Source: Pelagicoccus sp. SDUM812003 (GTDB lineage Bacteria; Verrucomicrobiota; Verrucomicrobiia; Opitutales; Opitutaceae). From it: DNA of 64,000 nucleotides. The notes below the pieces were generated by a model, which was not told where the DNA came from, ran no database searches, and saw only the letters and a program-made list of their open reading frames with translations. A program made the translations under genes and the position numbers. Positions 1 through 9,082 of this stretch are shown here, piece by piece (within the stretch, counting starts at the first letter, position 1; each line of letters starts with the position of its first letter). The stretch is from assembly GCF_031127815.1 (NCBI RefSeq), contig NZ_JARXHY010000001.1, positions 496,001 to 560,000 of the forward strand, given 5' to 3'.

Positions 1-2
1 CT

Positions 3-1427
3 GTCGCTGTGGTCGACCCGACGGTCAAGAAGCCGGTGGTGCTGGAAGTGACGGAGCCAGCTCGCCGAGAGGGAGTTGTAAGCGGAATGTCGATACCTCA
101 GGCTTTGGCTCGTTGCGAGGGGCTGGTGGCGCGTTATCGTTCTGAGCGAGCGGAACGCTGGTTGGAGGGCTTGCTGTTTACGCTGGCTTGTACGGTCTCG
201 CCGCGTGTGGAAATCGACGGGCCAGGCAATGTGTTGGTGGATCTGCGCGGGGTTAGGCTTAGCGAAGCGCTGGGGCGTTGTTCGGAGATTGCCCAAGAGC
301 TGGCCGTGATGGGAGTGACGTTGGGAGTCGGCGTGGCGGAAAGCTGCGTGGTGGCGTCGCTGGCGTCGTGTGAAGTGGAGGGAAAGGTGTTGGTGGTGGG
401 GGTCGATGCTCCGCCTTCGGAGCGCGCTGGGACAGCGGACGCTGCCTTAGGCCGGTTTATGGATGCGCTGCCTTTGTCGAAGGTGGCCATGGACGATGGC
501 TTGCGAGCGGTGTTGGAAAAATGGGGGATTCGCACGGTGGGGGCCTTCGCAAAGCTGAAGCGTTCGGCGGTGGGAGCTCGGCTGGGGGTGGAAGGCGTTT
601 TGCTGTGGGACCGTTTGACGGGGCGTGAGCAGCGCGTGGTGTCGGTGGCGGAGGTGCCTGATGATTTTATCGAGTCGTGGGAATTTGAATACGATGTGGA
701 TTCCGTGGAGCCGTTGCTGTTTCTCGCCCGCCGTTTTCTCGATGCTCTGTCGGCGCGCATGCGGGTGGCTCACAAGGTGGCGGTCGCGATGCGGATGGAG
801 CTCGGGCTGGCTTACGGGGAACCGCTATCGGTGGTCCAGAAGGTGCCGGAGCAGACGAGCGATGCGGAGGCGCTCTTTCGCTTGCTGTCGGCACGGTTGG
901 AGGAGCTTGAGGCGGAGTCGCCGGTGGCGCGTATGGAGCTGCGGCTGGAGGTGGCGGACTTCAAGGAGCGGCAGCTTGGACTTTTCGAGAGCAGTTTGAA
1001 GAACCCGCATCGCTTCACGCAAACCTTGTCGCGAGTGGCGGGCATCATCGGTGCGGATCGCGTGGGGCGGCCTTCCCTGGATGCGGATGGGCGGCCGGAC
1101 GGATTCGAACTGGGAGCTTTGCCATCGTCGGTGCCGCCGCTGCGGGAGGAATTGTCATTGAAAAGCTGTTACGGAATGCCGTTGCGACGTTTTCGTCCGG
1201 CACGCGCCGCGGCGGTGGAGCTGCAAGGGCGTTTCCCTGTTTGGGTTCAGGCGGAAGGCGTTTCGGGCTTCGTGAAGGCGGTGCGTGGCCCTTGGCTGCA
1301 CTCGGGGCATTGGTGGGAGGAGACAGGGAACTGGAATCGCGTGGAATGGGATGTGGAGCTCAACAAGGGTGGTGTGTATCGAATTTGCAAGGACGAGGAG
1401 GGATGGAAGGTGGAAGGCGCGTACTAG
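3..1427 (+). CDS. imuB: ImuB-like Y-family polymerase homologue (5' end outside window)
   Basis: This is most of an ImuB protein, the catalytically inactive Y-family polymerase relative that links the error-prone polymerase DnaE2 to the sliding clamp during SOS mutagenesis. The frame is open to the left edge and the first visible residues (VAVVDPTVKK) already lie inside the palm/fingers region, so the true start is upstream; the GTG at 9 is only the first possible start codon in view. Counted from that GTG, a clamp-binding QLGLF motif lies at residues 322-326, and the Trp-rich C-terminal segment ends in a WDVELNKGG-type strand usual for ImuB. dnaE2 follows 116 bp downstream on the same strand. 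An imuA/sulA-type gene would be expected just upstream of the window. Confidence 0.9.
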   Translation, partial: VAVVDPTVKKPVVLEVTEPARREGVVSGMSIPQALARCEGLVARYRSERAERWLEGLLFTLACTVSPRVEIDGPGNVLVDLRGVRLSEALGRCSEIAQELAVMGVTLGVGVAESCVVASLASCEVEGKVLVVGVDAPPSERAGTADAALGRFMDALPLSKVAMDDGLRAVLEKWGIRTVGAFAKLKRSAVGARLGVEGVLLWDRLTGREQRVVSVAEVPDDFIESWEFEYDVDSVEPLLFLARRFLDALSARMRVAHKVAVAMRMELGLAYGEPLSVVQKVPEQTSDAEALFRLLSARLEELEAESPVARMELRLEVADFKERQLGLFESSLKNPHRFTQTLSRVAGIIGADRVGRPSLDADGRPDGFELGALPSSVPPLREELSLKSCYGMPLRRFRPARAAAVELQGRFPVWVQAEGVSGFVKAVRGPWLHSGHWWEETGNWNRVEWDVELNKGGVYRICKDEEGWKVEGAY

Positions 1428-1543
1428 ATGGCTTTTGGAACCACGAATGGGATGAAGGTCTGCGTATGCTTTTTCGCCCACAGATTGCTCAGATGGGCAC
1501 TGATGGCTTGATGGCAATAGGATTGGATTGAGATGGAGAATAG

Positions 1544-4500
1544 ATGGGTTTGAGTGGATATGTAGAGTTGCATGGCCGGTCGGCGTTTTCGTTTCTGCGC
1601 GGGGCGTCGCAGCCGGATGAGTTGGCGGAGGCGTGCTCGGATCGAGGGGTGCTGGGCATGGCGGTGTGCGATCGCGGCGGCGTGTATGGCTCGGCCCGTT
1701 TTCATGCGGAAGCTAGCGAGCGTGGGGTGAAGGCCATCGTAGGCTGCGAGCTGCCGATGGAGGATGGTTCGGCCTTGCCGGTTGTCGTGAAGACTCGGGC
1801 CGGGTACCGGAATCTTTGTCGTTTGCTGACGGATACGCATTTGCGAGGGGCGAAAGGCGAGGGTAGGGTGAAGTGGAGCGAGCTGGAGGGACGAGTCGGC
1901 GGTTTGCTGGCGTTGACGGGAGATGAGGAAGGGCCGCTTTATGAGGCTTGGCAGCGAGGGGATCGAGAGCAGGTGGAGAGTCGCTTGGATGCGCTGATCA
2001 AGGGCTTTGGCGACGAGAATGTTTATGTGGAGTTGCAGCGCAGGCACGAACGTGGCGAGCAGCGCTGGGTGCGGGCCATGCGGGATTTGGCGGAGGCAAG
2101 GCGCTTGTCATGGGTGGCCACGAATGGGGTGAGCTACGCTCGGCCTATGGGGCGGGCCTTGATGGATGTCTTTACCTGCTTGCGTGAGAAGGTGACGCTG
2201 GACGAGGCGGGCTCGTTGCTGAGTCGAAATGGCCAACGCTTCGTGAAAGCGCCTGAGGAAATGCGGTATCTGTTTCGCGATATGCCGGAGGCGGTGGACA
2301 ATACGTTGCGGGTGGCCGAGCAGGTGGAGTTTTCGTTGGAGAATCTTGGATACGAATTCCCTTCCTATGACGTGCCGGCGGGGCATTCCATGAACAGCTA
2401 CCTGAGGGAAGTCGTTTGGAAGGGGGCCCGCAAGCGCTACGGAGGGGAACCGAGCCAGAAGGCCCGGCGGCAGATGGAGTACGAACTGGCGGTGATCGCT
2501 AAGTTAGGATTTTCTGGATACTTCTTGATCGTGTGGGATCTGGTGAACTTCTGCCGGGATCATTCCATCTTGGCCCAAGGGCGTGGCAGCGCCGCCAATA
2601 GCGTGGTGTGCTTTTGCTTGGAGATCACGCCGGTGGACCCGGTGGAGGCGGGGCTGTTGTTTGAGCGGTTTCTGAACGAGGAACGAAAGAGCTGGCCGGA
2701 TATCGACATCGACTTGCCCAGCGGGGATCGGCGCGAGCAGGTGATTCAGGAAGTGTACCGTCGCTACGGACGCCATGGAGCGGCTATGACGGCGAACGTG
2801 ATCACCTACCGACGCAAGAGCGTGGCTCGGGAGGTGGGCAAGGTTCTCGGGTTTCCGGAGGAGGCGCTGGGGCGATTTTCGTCGCTGTTCGGCAGCCACA
2901 ACTACGAGCATGGAGTGGGGCTGGAGGAACAATTGGAGAAGTCCGGCATTTCGAAACAGCATCCTCGAGCGCGGGCGTTGTCGAAGCTTTGCCAGCAGAT
3001 ATTGGGCATGCCTCGGCATTTGGGGCAGCACTCCGGAGGCATGGTTATTTGTCAGGGATCGCTGGATACGGTGGTGCCGCTGGAGCCAGCTTCCATGCCG
3101 GGACGATCCGTTTGCCAATGGGACAAGAACGACTGCGAGGATCTGGGCATCGTGAAGGTGGACTTGTTGGGGCTTGGTATGATGGCGGTGATGCAGGATA
3201 CCATGGAGTCGCTCAATGCGAAAGGCGTGCCGATCGACTTGGCTTCGATACCCAAGGACGACAGGGCGACCTTCGAGATGATGCAGCGCGCGGACACCAT
3301 CGGGGTCTTCCAGATCGAGAGCCGAGCTCAGATCGCGACCCTGCCGCGCATGAAGCCGAAGACCTTTTACGATGTGGTGGTAGAGGTGGGTATTATTCGC
3401 CCGGGCCCGATTCAGGGCAAGATGGTGCATCCCTATCTGGAGCGTCGCGAGGATTCGAGCAAGGTCTCCTATATCGATCCCCGTTTGGTGGATACGCTGA
3501 AACGTACGCTAGGCGTGCCCTTGTTCCAGGAGCAGATCTTGAAGGTGGCCATGGTGATGGCTGGTTTTTCAGGAGCTCAGGCAGAAGAGCTTCGTCGAGC
3601 GGTGAGCACCTTTAGCACCAATGAAAGGCGAATGAACAAGGTGCTGGGGAAGCTGGTGAACGCCATGCGAAATCGCGGCGTGAGCGAGGACAAGGTGGAG
3701 CAGGTGGTGCAGGCGGTTTCGAGTTTCGCCCACTATGGATTCCCGGAAAGCCATGCTATCTCCTTCGGTTTGCTCGCTTATGCGAGCACGTATCTGAAGT
3801 GTCACTACGGGGCGGAATTTTACGCCGGACTGCTCAATAACCAGCCCATGGGCTTCTATGCGCCGGCGACTTTGATTCAGGATGCCAAGCGACACGGCGT
3901 TCGCGTGCGCCCTGTGTGCGTGATGAAATCGGACTGGAAATGCGTGGCGAAATGGGGGGGGAGCGTGTCTGCCGGCACGGCGGAGGCTGCCGATGGGGAG
4001 GAGATCCGGCTTGGTCTGGTGATGGTGAAGGGGCTTTCGTCGACGCGAGGCAAGGCTTTGGTTTTGGAGCGCGAGCGACGTGCGTTTTCCTCGCTCAAGG
4101 ATTTCCGGTTTCGCACCCGCCTGAACAAGGAGGAGCTGCGGCAGCTGGCCTCGATCGGGGCTCTGAACTGCTTTTGCGGCGATCGGCGCAAGGCGCTGTG
4201 GGAGGTGGAGACGCTGTTAGACGAAGACGATTTGTTCGCGTTCGTGGACGAGCCGGAAGAGGAGCTCAGCCCGCTGGAGATGATGACGCATCTGGAGCGG
4301 CTGCAGGCGGATTATCAAGGCGTCGGGGTGACAGTCGGAGGGCATCCGATGGCTTCGCTGCGATCGAGCTTGCCGCAGGTTTGGAGAGCTTGCGATCTGG
4401 CGAGCACCCCTCCGAACGCGCGTGTGACGGTGGCGGGGCAGGTGATTTGTCGCCAGCGACCGGGTACGGCGAAGGGGTTTGTGTTCATCTCGCTGGAAGA

Positions 4501-4696
4501 TGAAACGGGAATCAGCAACGCTATCGTGGTGCCCACGCTTTTCGAGCGTAGTCGTTTAACCATTACGCAGGAGAAGTTTCTTAGAATATCCGGCGTGTTG
4601 CAGAATATGAAAGGCGTGGTGTGCGTGAAGGCGGATCGAATCGAACCGCTGCTGGCGGGAGAAATGCCGGCCTCGGCGAGTTACGATTTTCATTGA
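1544..4696 (+). CDS. dnaE2: Error-prone DNA polymerase III alpha subunit DnaE2 (ImuC)
   Basis: This 1050-residue protein has the length and architecture of DnaE2/ImuC: an N-terminal PHP domain (YVELHGRSAFSFLRGAS at 6-22), polymerase palm and fingers, and a C-terminal OB fold (about 950-1035). The palm acidic residues are visible in PDIDID (D386 and D388), and a third candidate is the Asp of VKVDLLGL. The PHP motif has Gly-Arg where replicative DnaE proteins carry metal-binding Cys-His, consistent with a non-proofreading DnaE2. It performs translesion synthesis and damage-induced mutagenesis together with ImuB, encoded just upstream. ATG at 1544 is preceded by a weak GGAGAA. The gene ends at a large palindrome shared with the convergent GH5 gene. 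Confidence 0.95.
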   Translation: MGLSGYVELHGRSAFSFLRGASQPDELAEACSDRGVLGMAVCDRGGVYGSARFHAEASERGVKAIVGCELPMEDGSALPVVVKTRAGYRNLCRLLTDTHLRGAKGEGRVKWSELEGRVGGLLALTGDEEGPLYEAWQRGDREQVESRLDALIKGFGDENVYVELQRRHERGEQRWVRAMRDLAEARRLSWVATNGVSYARPMGRALMDVFTCLREKVTLDEAGSLLSRNGQRFVKAPEEMRYLFRDMPEAVDNTLRVAEQVEFSLENLGYEFPSYDVPAGHSMNSYLREVVWKGARKRYGGEPSQKARRQMEYELAVIAKLGFSGYFLIVWDLVNFCRDHSILAQGRGSAANSVVCFCLEITPVDPVEAGLLFERFLNEERKSWPDIDIDLPSGDRREQVIQEVYRRYGRHGAAMTANVITYRRKSVAREVGKVLGFPEEALGRFSSLFGSHNYEHGVGLEEQLEKSGISKQHPRARALSKLCQQILGMPRHLGQHSGGMVICQGSLDTVVPLEPASMPGRSVCQWDKNDCEDLGIVKVDLLGLGMMAVMQDTMESLNAKGVPIDLASIPKDDRATFEMMQRADTIGVFQIESRAQIATLPRMKPKTFYDVVVEVGIIRPGPIQGKMVHPYLERREDSSKVSYIDPRLVDTLKRTLGVPLFQEQILKVAMVMAGFSGAQAEELRRAVSTFSTNERRMNKVLGKLVNAMRNRGVSEDKVEQVVQAVSSFAHYGFPESHAISFGLLAYASTYLKCHYGAEFYAGLLNNQPMGFYAPATLIQDAKRHGVRVRPVCVMKSDWKCVAKWGGSVSAGTAEAADGEEIRLGLVMVKGLSSTRGKALVLERERRAFSSLKDFRFRTRLNKEELRQLASIGALNCFCGDRRKALWEVETLLDEDDLFAFVDEPEEELSPLEMMTHLERLQADYQGVGVTVGGHPMASLRSSLPQVWRACDLASTPPNARVTVAGQVICRQRPGTAKGFVFISLEDETGISNAIVVPTLFERSRLTITQEKFLRISGVLQNMKGVVCVKADRIEPLLAGEMPASASYDFH

Positions 4697-4717
4697 AGGG
4701 GGGAAACGGTGAAAGCG

Positions 4718-4783
4718 CGCGCCCGGAGGTCCCGCTCCACCATCGGCTTGCAGCGCAATGGTGGAGCGCGACCTCCGGGCGCG
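4718..4783. repeat. REP-like palindrome between convergent genes
   Basis: Two 26-bp arms (4718-4743 and 4758-4783) are inverted copies with one mismatch, separated by 14 bp. The conserved core reads GGAGCGCGACCTCCGGGCGCG on the plus strand, less its last base. The element sits in the gap between the 3' ends of dnaE2 and the GH5 gene, the usual place for REP/BIME elements. It can fold into a very stable hairpin and probably protects or terminates both transcripts. Confidence 0.8.
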
Positions 4784-4808
4784 TTCGAAAACACGATCTA
4801 GATTATCG

Positions 4809-5963
4809 TCAGGCCTTTTGGAGAAGGGTGAGCAGTTTGCGGTCGAGCTGGTAGCCGTGCCAGTCCTCGTAGTCGACGTCGTCGCGGCCGGAGTTGAGGA
4901 TGCCGAAGTCGCCCCGCATTTCCCACAGGGCGAAGCCGATGCCGCGCTCGGAGAGCACGCTGAGCACATCGCCGAACCAGGCGAGGAAGACGTCGTGCGG
5001 GGTTTGGTTGTAGCAGCCGCATTCCCCGCAGTGTACGCCTACGCCCATGTCCTGCAGATCGAACCATGGCTGGTAGAATTCCTCGAGGAAAGCTCGGTTG
5101 GCGCCGGGTCCGTCTGGCCATTGGGGAGTGGGGAGGGCGCTGGGATCCTTGTACACCCAGGGGGCCTTGTGGTGCGAAATGTTGAAGGGCACGTATCCTC
5201 GGCAGCTTTGGGCGATGCCGAGATCGGCGAGAGCCGGCACGGCCTCATGTCCTCCATTGTTTCCGTCGGCGACGATGAGGGCGTCGGGCTTGACGCCGCG
5301 GATGGCGTCGCAGGCGGCTTTGGCGACGCGATGGTAGACCTCGGGCTGGAGTGGTTTTCTCTCCCCGTGTTGGTCGTTCATGTCTTCGCGCATGCTGGGT
5401 TCGTTGACCAGATCGAAGCTTATCCGTTCGCTGGATACGCCTTGGTAGCGTTTGGCCCACGTTTCCCAATGGAAGCAGAAGGCGTCGAGGGCCTCCTGGT
5501 CGGTCCAGAGGTTGTAGGGCTCGTGGAAACCTGCGTTGATGCAGTATCCGGGCGCTCGATGCAGGTTGAGGCTGACGTGCAGTCCGTACTTGTGGGCCGA
5601 CTCGACCAGCGCGTCTACCTTTGCCACCTTCGCTTCATCGATGCGGTAGACCTGTTCGGGGGTGATGTCCTGCGAGTAGTCGATATCGAGGTAGGATGGG
5701 TAGGCCATGGGGACGCGCACGAAATCGAAGCCCCAATCGCCCATCCATTTGAAGAACTCCTCGGGAGTGGCGGGCCGAGCGTTGGCCGGATTGGGGTTGA
5801 AGAAATCCAGGAAATTGAAGCCTTTCCATTTGGGGAGCTTCTGCGGGGCTGGCGTCATTGCGTTGGCGTTGAGGGTGCGGGAGGTGGACAGCCCGATCCC
5901 GGCGGCGATGCCGAGACCGGTTTTGCGAATGAATTCTCTGCGGTGGATCGAGGGGTAGCTCAT
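4809..5963 (-). CDS. Secreted GH5-family glycoside hydrolase (cellulase/mannanase type)
   Basis: This is a 384-residue TIM-barrel glycoside hydrolase of family 5. The N-terminus carries a twin-arginine signal (RREFIRKTG at 8-16, then a small hydrophobic stretch to about residue 36), so it is likely exported folded through Tat. The acid/base Glu is E188 in FDLVNEPS and the nucleophile is probably E314 in HCGECGCY; the barrel-edge motifs GFDFVRVPM (79-86) and LNLHRAPGY (133-140) also fit. Likely substrate is a beta-1,4 or mixed-linkage glucan or mannan, but subfamily cannot be set by eye. It is monocistronic, convergent with dnaE2 and divergent from the pqi operon. Retaining mechanism is inferred from the family. 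Confidence 0.88.
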   Translation of the reverse strand: MSYPSIHRREFIRKTGLGIAAGIGLSTSRTLNANAMTPAPQKLPKWKGFNFLDFFNPNPANARPATPEEFFKWMGDWGFDFVRVPMAYPSYLDIDYSQDITPEQVYRIDEAKVAKVDALVESAHKYGLHVSLNLHRAPGYCINAGFHEPYNLWTDQEALDAFCFHWETWAKRYQGVSSERISFDLVNEPSMREDMNDQHGERKPLQPEVYHRVAKAACDAIRGVKPDALIVADGNNGGHEAVPALADLGIAQSCRGYVPFNISHHKAPWVYKDPSALPTPQWPDGPGANRAFLEEFYQPWFDLQDMGVGVHCGECGCYNQTPHDVFLAWFGDVLSVLSERGIGFALWEMRGDFGILNSGRDDVDYEDWHGYQLDRKLLTLLQKA

Positions 5964-6040
5964 GGTGGCGCGGGGTGGGGTGGTTTACGAAACGTAGTTC
6001 AAAGGGCGCGTTTATTCAAGGTCTGGCGGATTGAACCATG

Positions 6041-6086
6041 CGGCGGCGTAGGGGTAAAGGGGATACGTCACTATTCGTTATGAATG
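6041..6086 (+). repeat. Dispersed GGGGATACGTC element, copy 1
   Basis: About 45 bp containing GGGGTAAAGGGGATACGTC followed by an AT-richer tail. A second, inverted copy lies at 15073-15125 and shares the 11-bp core GGGGATACGTC with the same G-rich lead-in and A-rich tail. Read as protein both give RGKGDTS, which creates spurious N-terminal extensions. It lies upstream of the first pqiA gene. Confidence 0.45.
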
Positions 6087-6178
6087 GCCCGCTTGCGGCG
6101 GTTTCCTGCAAGGCTTTCGCGGGCCTTGACCCGCGCTTGATTGACGGCATGGTGTTGCTTGTCCTTTCCTTCCTATCC

Positions 6179-6796
6179 ATGTCTTCGCTATTGCCAGAAC
6201 GCGACACCGCTTGCCCTCATTGCGACTTGCTGGCGCGGGTGCCGGCTTTGCAGCAGGGCGAGAGAGCGAGTTGCCCGCGCTGCGGGGCCGAGCTGGCCAA
6301 GCGTTGCCGGGGCGATTGGCAGCGGGTGGGGGCGTTGGCATTGGCGGCCTGCATTTCTTTGGCCATGGCGTTGAGCGGGCTTTTTATGGAACTGCGTAGC
6401 GCGGGCGGCGACCAGAGCTCCACTTTGATCGGTTTTCCGATATCGCTAGCTTTGGAGCGCCCTCTGCTGGCTGGCATTGTGGCATTTTTCTGCATCGGCG
6501 CTCCGGCGGGGCAAGCGGTGGGGCTCCTGGCCCTGGCGACGGCGTTCCTGCTCGGGGCTCAGAGCGCGAGATGGACGTGGATCGTTCGTTCGGTGAAGTG
6601 GCTGCAGCCTTGGAGCATGGCGGATGTTTTCGTGGTGGGCATTTTGGTGAGTCTGATCAAGATTCTCTCCTTGGCCCAGGTCGGCTACGGCTTGTCCTTT
6701 TGGGCGTTCATCGGATTCTCGCTATGCTTAGCTGGCGCTTATGCCAGTTTCGATGCCAAGGGAGCGGTCGCTGAACTGGAGGGAGCGGAGCGATGA
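6179..6796 (+). CDS. pqiA: PqiA-type membrane protein, first half of a split PqiA
   Basis: A 205-residue inner-membrane protein matching one half of PqiA. It opens with a zinc-ribbon (CPHC near residue 11, CPRC near 31) followed by four hydrophobic segments, including the PqiA-like WSMADVFVVGILVSLIK loop and helix. PqiA works with the MCE protein PqiB and lipoprotein PqiC in trafficking lipids between the membranes. I chose the ATG at 6179 because the zinc ribbon follows at once; an ATG at 6149 is possible and neither has a clear ribosome-binding site. Its stop overlaps the start of the second PqiA gene (ATGA), so the two halves are translationally coupled rather than fused as in Escherichia coli. 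Confidence 0.85.
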   Translation: MSSLLPERDTACPHCDLLARVPALQQGERASCPRCGAELAKRCRGDWQRVGALALAACISLAMALSGLFMELRSAGGDQSSTLIGFPISLALERPLLAGIVAFFCIGAPAGQAVGLLALATAFLLGAQSARWTWIVRSVKWLQPWSMADVFVVGILVSLIKILSLAQVGYGLSFWAFIGFSLCLAGAYASFDAKGAVAELEGAER

Positions 6797-7452
6797 AGGG
6801 CGAGGTCGAGGCGATGAGGAGCGTTTCGGCGCGTTCGCTGGGGCGGGGCGGATGCCAGCGATGCGGTTCGGTGACGGACCTCGAGGGCTCGTCGCGGTGC
6901 GCGGTGTGCGGGGCGGGTTTGGGCAGCCGCAAGGCTGACAGCGCTCAGCGTACCCTCGCTTGGCTCGTGACCGCGATGATCCTTTACGTACCGGCCAACG
7001 TCTTGCCGATCATGCGCACCGAGCGGTTGGGCCGCGTCATGGACAGTACGATCATCAGTGGGGTGATCGAGCTGTGGGGCCATGGCTCCTATTTGGTTGC
7101 GGGCATCATTTTTTTCGCCAGTGTGCTGGTGCCGATGGCCAAGATCTTTTCCCTCCTCTGGCTCTGCTGGCTCGTTTCTCCCATGGGGGCGAAAGGGTGC
7201 CGGCCGCAGCACTCGAGACTCTACGAGTTGACCGAGCTAGTGGGCCGCTGGTCCATGATCGACGTGTTCGTAGTGGCTGTATTGGTTTCACTGGTACAGC
7301 TAGGAGGTTTTGTATCCGTGAAAGCTGGACCGGCTGGTTTGGCGTTCGCAGGAGTGGTGCTTTCGACCATGTTAGCGGCGCGCAGCTTTGATCCGCGGTT
7401 GCTTTGGGATGCGATCGAGCAGCGAGGAAAGGAGCGGCCTAGGCATGTCTGA
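6793..7452 (+). CDS. pqiA: PqiA-type membrane protein, second half of a split PqiA
   Basis: A 219-residue protein with a zinc ribbon (CQRC and CAVC near residues 21 and 36) and four transmembrane helices. The motifs YVPANVLPIM, GVIELWGHGSY and GRWSMIDVFVVAVLVSL are the hallmarks of PqiA-family domains. It starts 4 bp inside the preceding pqiA half and its end overlaps pqiB by 8 bp, so all four pqi genes form one operon. The two halves share the W-S-M-[AI]-D-V-F-V-V motif but are otherwise diverged, as expected for the two homologous halves of a full-length PqiA. Confidence 0.88.
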   Translation: MKGEVEAMRSVSARSLGRGGCQRCGSVTDLEGSSRCAVCGAGLGSRKADSAQRTLAWLVTAMILYVPANVLPIMRTERLGRVMDSTIISGVIELWGHGSYLVAGIIFFASVLVPMAKIFSLLWLCWLVSPMGAKGCRPQHSRLYELTELVGRWSMIDVFVVAVLVSLVQLGGFVSVKAGPAGLAFAGVVLSTMLAARSFDPRLLWDAIEQRGKERPRHV

Positions 7453-9082
7453 AGTCGCGAGAGTGAGCAAGCAGCGGCGTGTTTCCTCCATCTGGATCAT
7501 TCCTGCGGTAGCTCTGGCGATCGGCGCGTGGATGATCGCGCAGGCGCTTCTAAGAGCGGACGCTAAGATCGAAATCCGTTTCGAAACGGCCCGGGGAATC
7601 GAAGCGGGGCGAACGGAGATACGGGCTCGCAACGTGGAAGTCGGCCTGGTGGAGAACGTTCGTTTGAGCGAGGATTCGCAGTCGGTAGTGGTGGAGGCAA
7701 GCGTGCAGCGGGAAGCGGCGCATTTGCTGCGAAAGGATTCCTCTTTCTGGGTGGTGAGGCCACGCATCGGCTTGGGAGGCGTGTCTGGAGTCGGTACCCT
7801 GCTTTCCGGCGCATATATCGAACTGGAGCCTGGATCGTCGTCGGAGAGCGAGCGAGCGTTCGTGGGGCTGGAGGAGATCCCTGCCACTCCTTCCACGGCC
7901 CGCGGTCTGCGGGTGCAGTTGGAGAGCGACGCTATCGGTTCGGTGAAGGTGGGGGACCCGATCTTGTTTCGAGGCACTCGTGCGGGGCAGGTGGATTCCG
8001 CTCGCTTCAGTCCGCAGGACGACGTGTTCCTCTATGATATCTTCATCGCCTGGCCCTACGACGCCCATGTGACGACTGCGACCCGCTTCTGGAAGGCCAG
8101 CGCCATCAGCATCGATGCGAACACCAACGGGTTTTCTGTGAGCGCGGATTCCTTGGAGTCCATTTTAAGCGGAGGCGTCGCCTTCGACCTGCCTGAGGGG
8201 CTCGAGCCCGGAGAGCAGCCGAGAGAGAATCAACGCTTTCGACTCTATCGTTCCTACGAAGAGATAAATCGGTATCCGTACAAGCACTACGTAGAATACC
8301 TCTTTCTTTTCAACGATTCGGTGCGCGGGTTGAATAACGGCGCTCCCGTGGAGTATCGAGGAATCCCGATCGGTCATGTCGTCGACGTGTCCTTCGGGTA
8401 TCTGGACAGCGAGGACTTGTTCTCCGACGAGCAGATTCCCGTGCCTGCCCTTGCTCGCATCTACCCAGGGTACATCGAGCTAAGCGATTCGCCTGAATCG
8501 GTCGAGCGAGTGAGCGCTTTGATAGAGCAGCAGGCGGAACGCGGTCTGAAAGCGAGTCTTCAGCACGGAAATTTGCTAACCGGCAGTCTCTTTGTGGAAA
8601 TGGACTTTTATCCGAACGAAGAGCCGCAATCGATTCGTCGTCAGGGCGGTCATACGGTTTTTCCGACTCGGTCGGTCGGGTTGAAGCAGATCCAGCGAAA
8701 GGTGACCGACATTTTGACCACGATCGAGTCCCTGCCTTTGGAAGACCTGTCGGAAAACATCGGTGGCGCCGCCTTGCACGCCAGCGAGATGATGCAGCAC
8801 GCCAAGGAAATGCTATCGAAGCTTGAGACGCTGCTCGACGCGGAGTCCGTTCGGGACTTGCCGGGGCAGCTCGACGCGAGCCTTGAAGCGGTGCAAGCAG
8901 CTATGGAAGGGCTTGGCCCTCAGTCGCCATTTCACCAGAAGCTGGATCGATTGATCCAGAATCTGAATACGTCTACAAACGATCTTCGACGGCTTTTGAT
9001 CAAGCTGGAGAATCGGCCGAGCGAGCTGATCTTTTCCAGTCCGGCGGAAGAGGATCCAGAACCCCGAGCGCCGCAGCCATGA
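7445..9082 (+). CDS. pqiB: PqiB, MCE-domain lipid-transport protein
   Basis: A 545-residue periplasmic MCE protein anchored by one N-terminal helix (about residues 13-32, IWIIPAVALAIGAWMIAQAL). Three MCE domains follow, recognisable by ETARGIEAGRTEIRARNVEVG, KVGDPILFRGTRAGQVD and LNNGAPVEYRGIPIGHVVD, and then a long helical C-terminal region (about 430-530) that in PqiB forms the needle-like channel. The family moves lipids between inner and outer membranes. ATG at 7445 was chosen because the anchor helix follows directly; the ORF is open further upstream inside pqiA. It overlaps pqiA by 8 bp and pqiC by 4 bp (ATGA). Confidence 0.92.
   Translation: MSEVARVSKQRRVSSIWIIPAVALAIGAWMIAQALLRADAKIEIRFETARGIEAGRTEIRARNVEVGLVENVRLSEDSQSVVVEASVQREAAHLLRKDSSFWVVRPRIGLGGVSGVGTLLSGAYIELEPGSSSESERAFVGLEEIPATPSTARGLRVQLESDAIGSVKVGDPILFRGTRAGQVDSARFSPQDDVFLYDIFIAWPYDAHVTTATRFWKASAISIDANTNGFSVSADSLESILSGGVAFDLPEGLEPGEQPRENQRFRLYRSYEEINRYPYKHYVEYLFLFNDSVRGLNNGAPVEYRGIPIGHVVDVSFGYLDSEDLFSDEQIPVPALARIYPGYIELSDSPESVERVSALIEQQAERGLKASLQHGNLLTGSLFVEMDFYPNEEPQSIRRQGGHTVFPTRSVGLKQIQRKVTDILTTIESLPLEDLSENIGGAALHASEMMQHAKEMLSKLETLLDAESVRDLPGQLDASLEAVQAAMEGLGPQSPFHQKLDRLIQNLNTSTNDLRRLLIKLENRPSELIFSSPAEEDPEPRAPQP

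Noticed and set aside
4758-6083. 441-codon open frame on the plus strand
   Set aside because: It lies antisense to the GH5 gene, whose signal peptide and active-site motifs are clear; long antisense frames are expected in GC-rich coding DNA.
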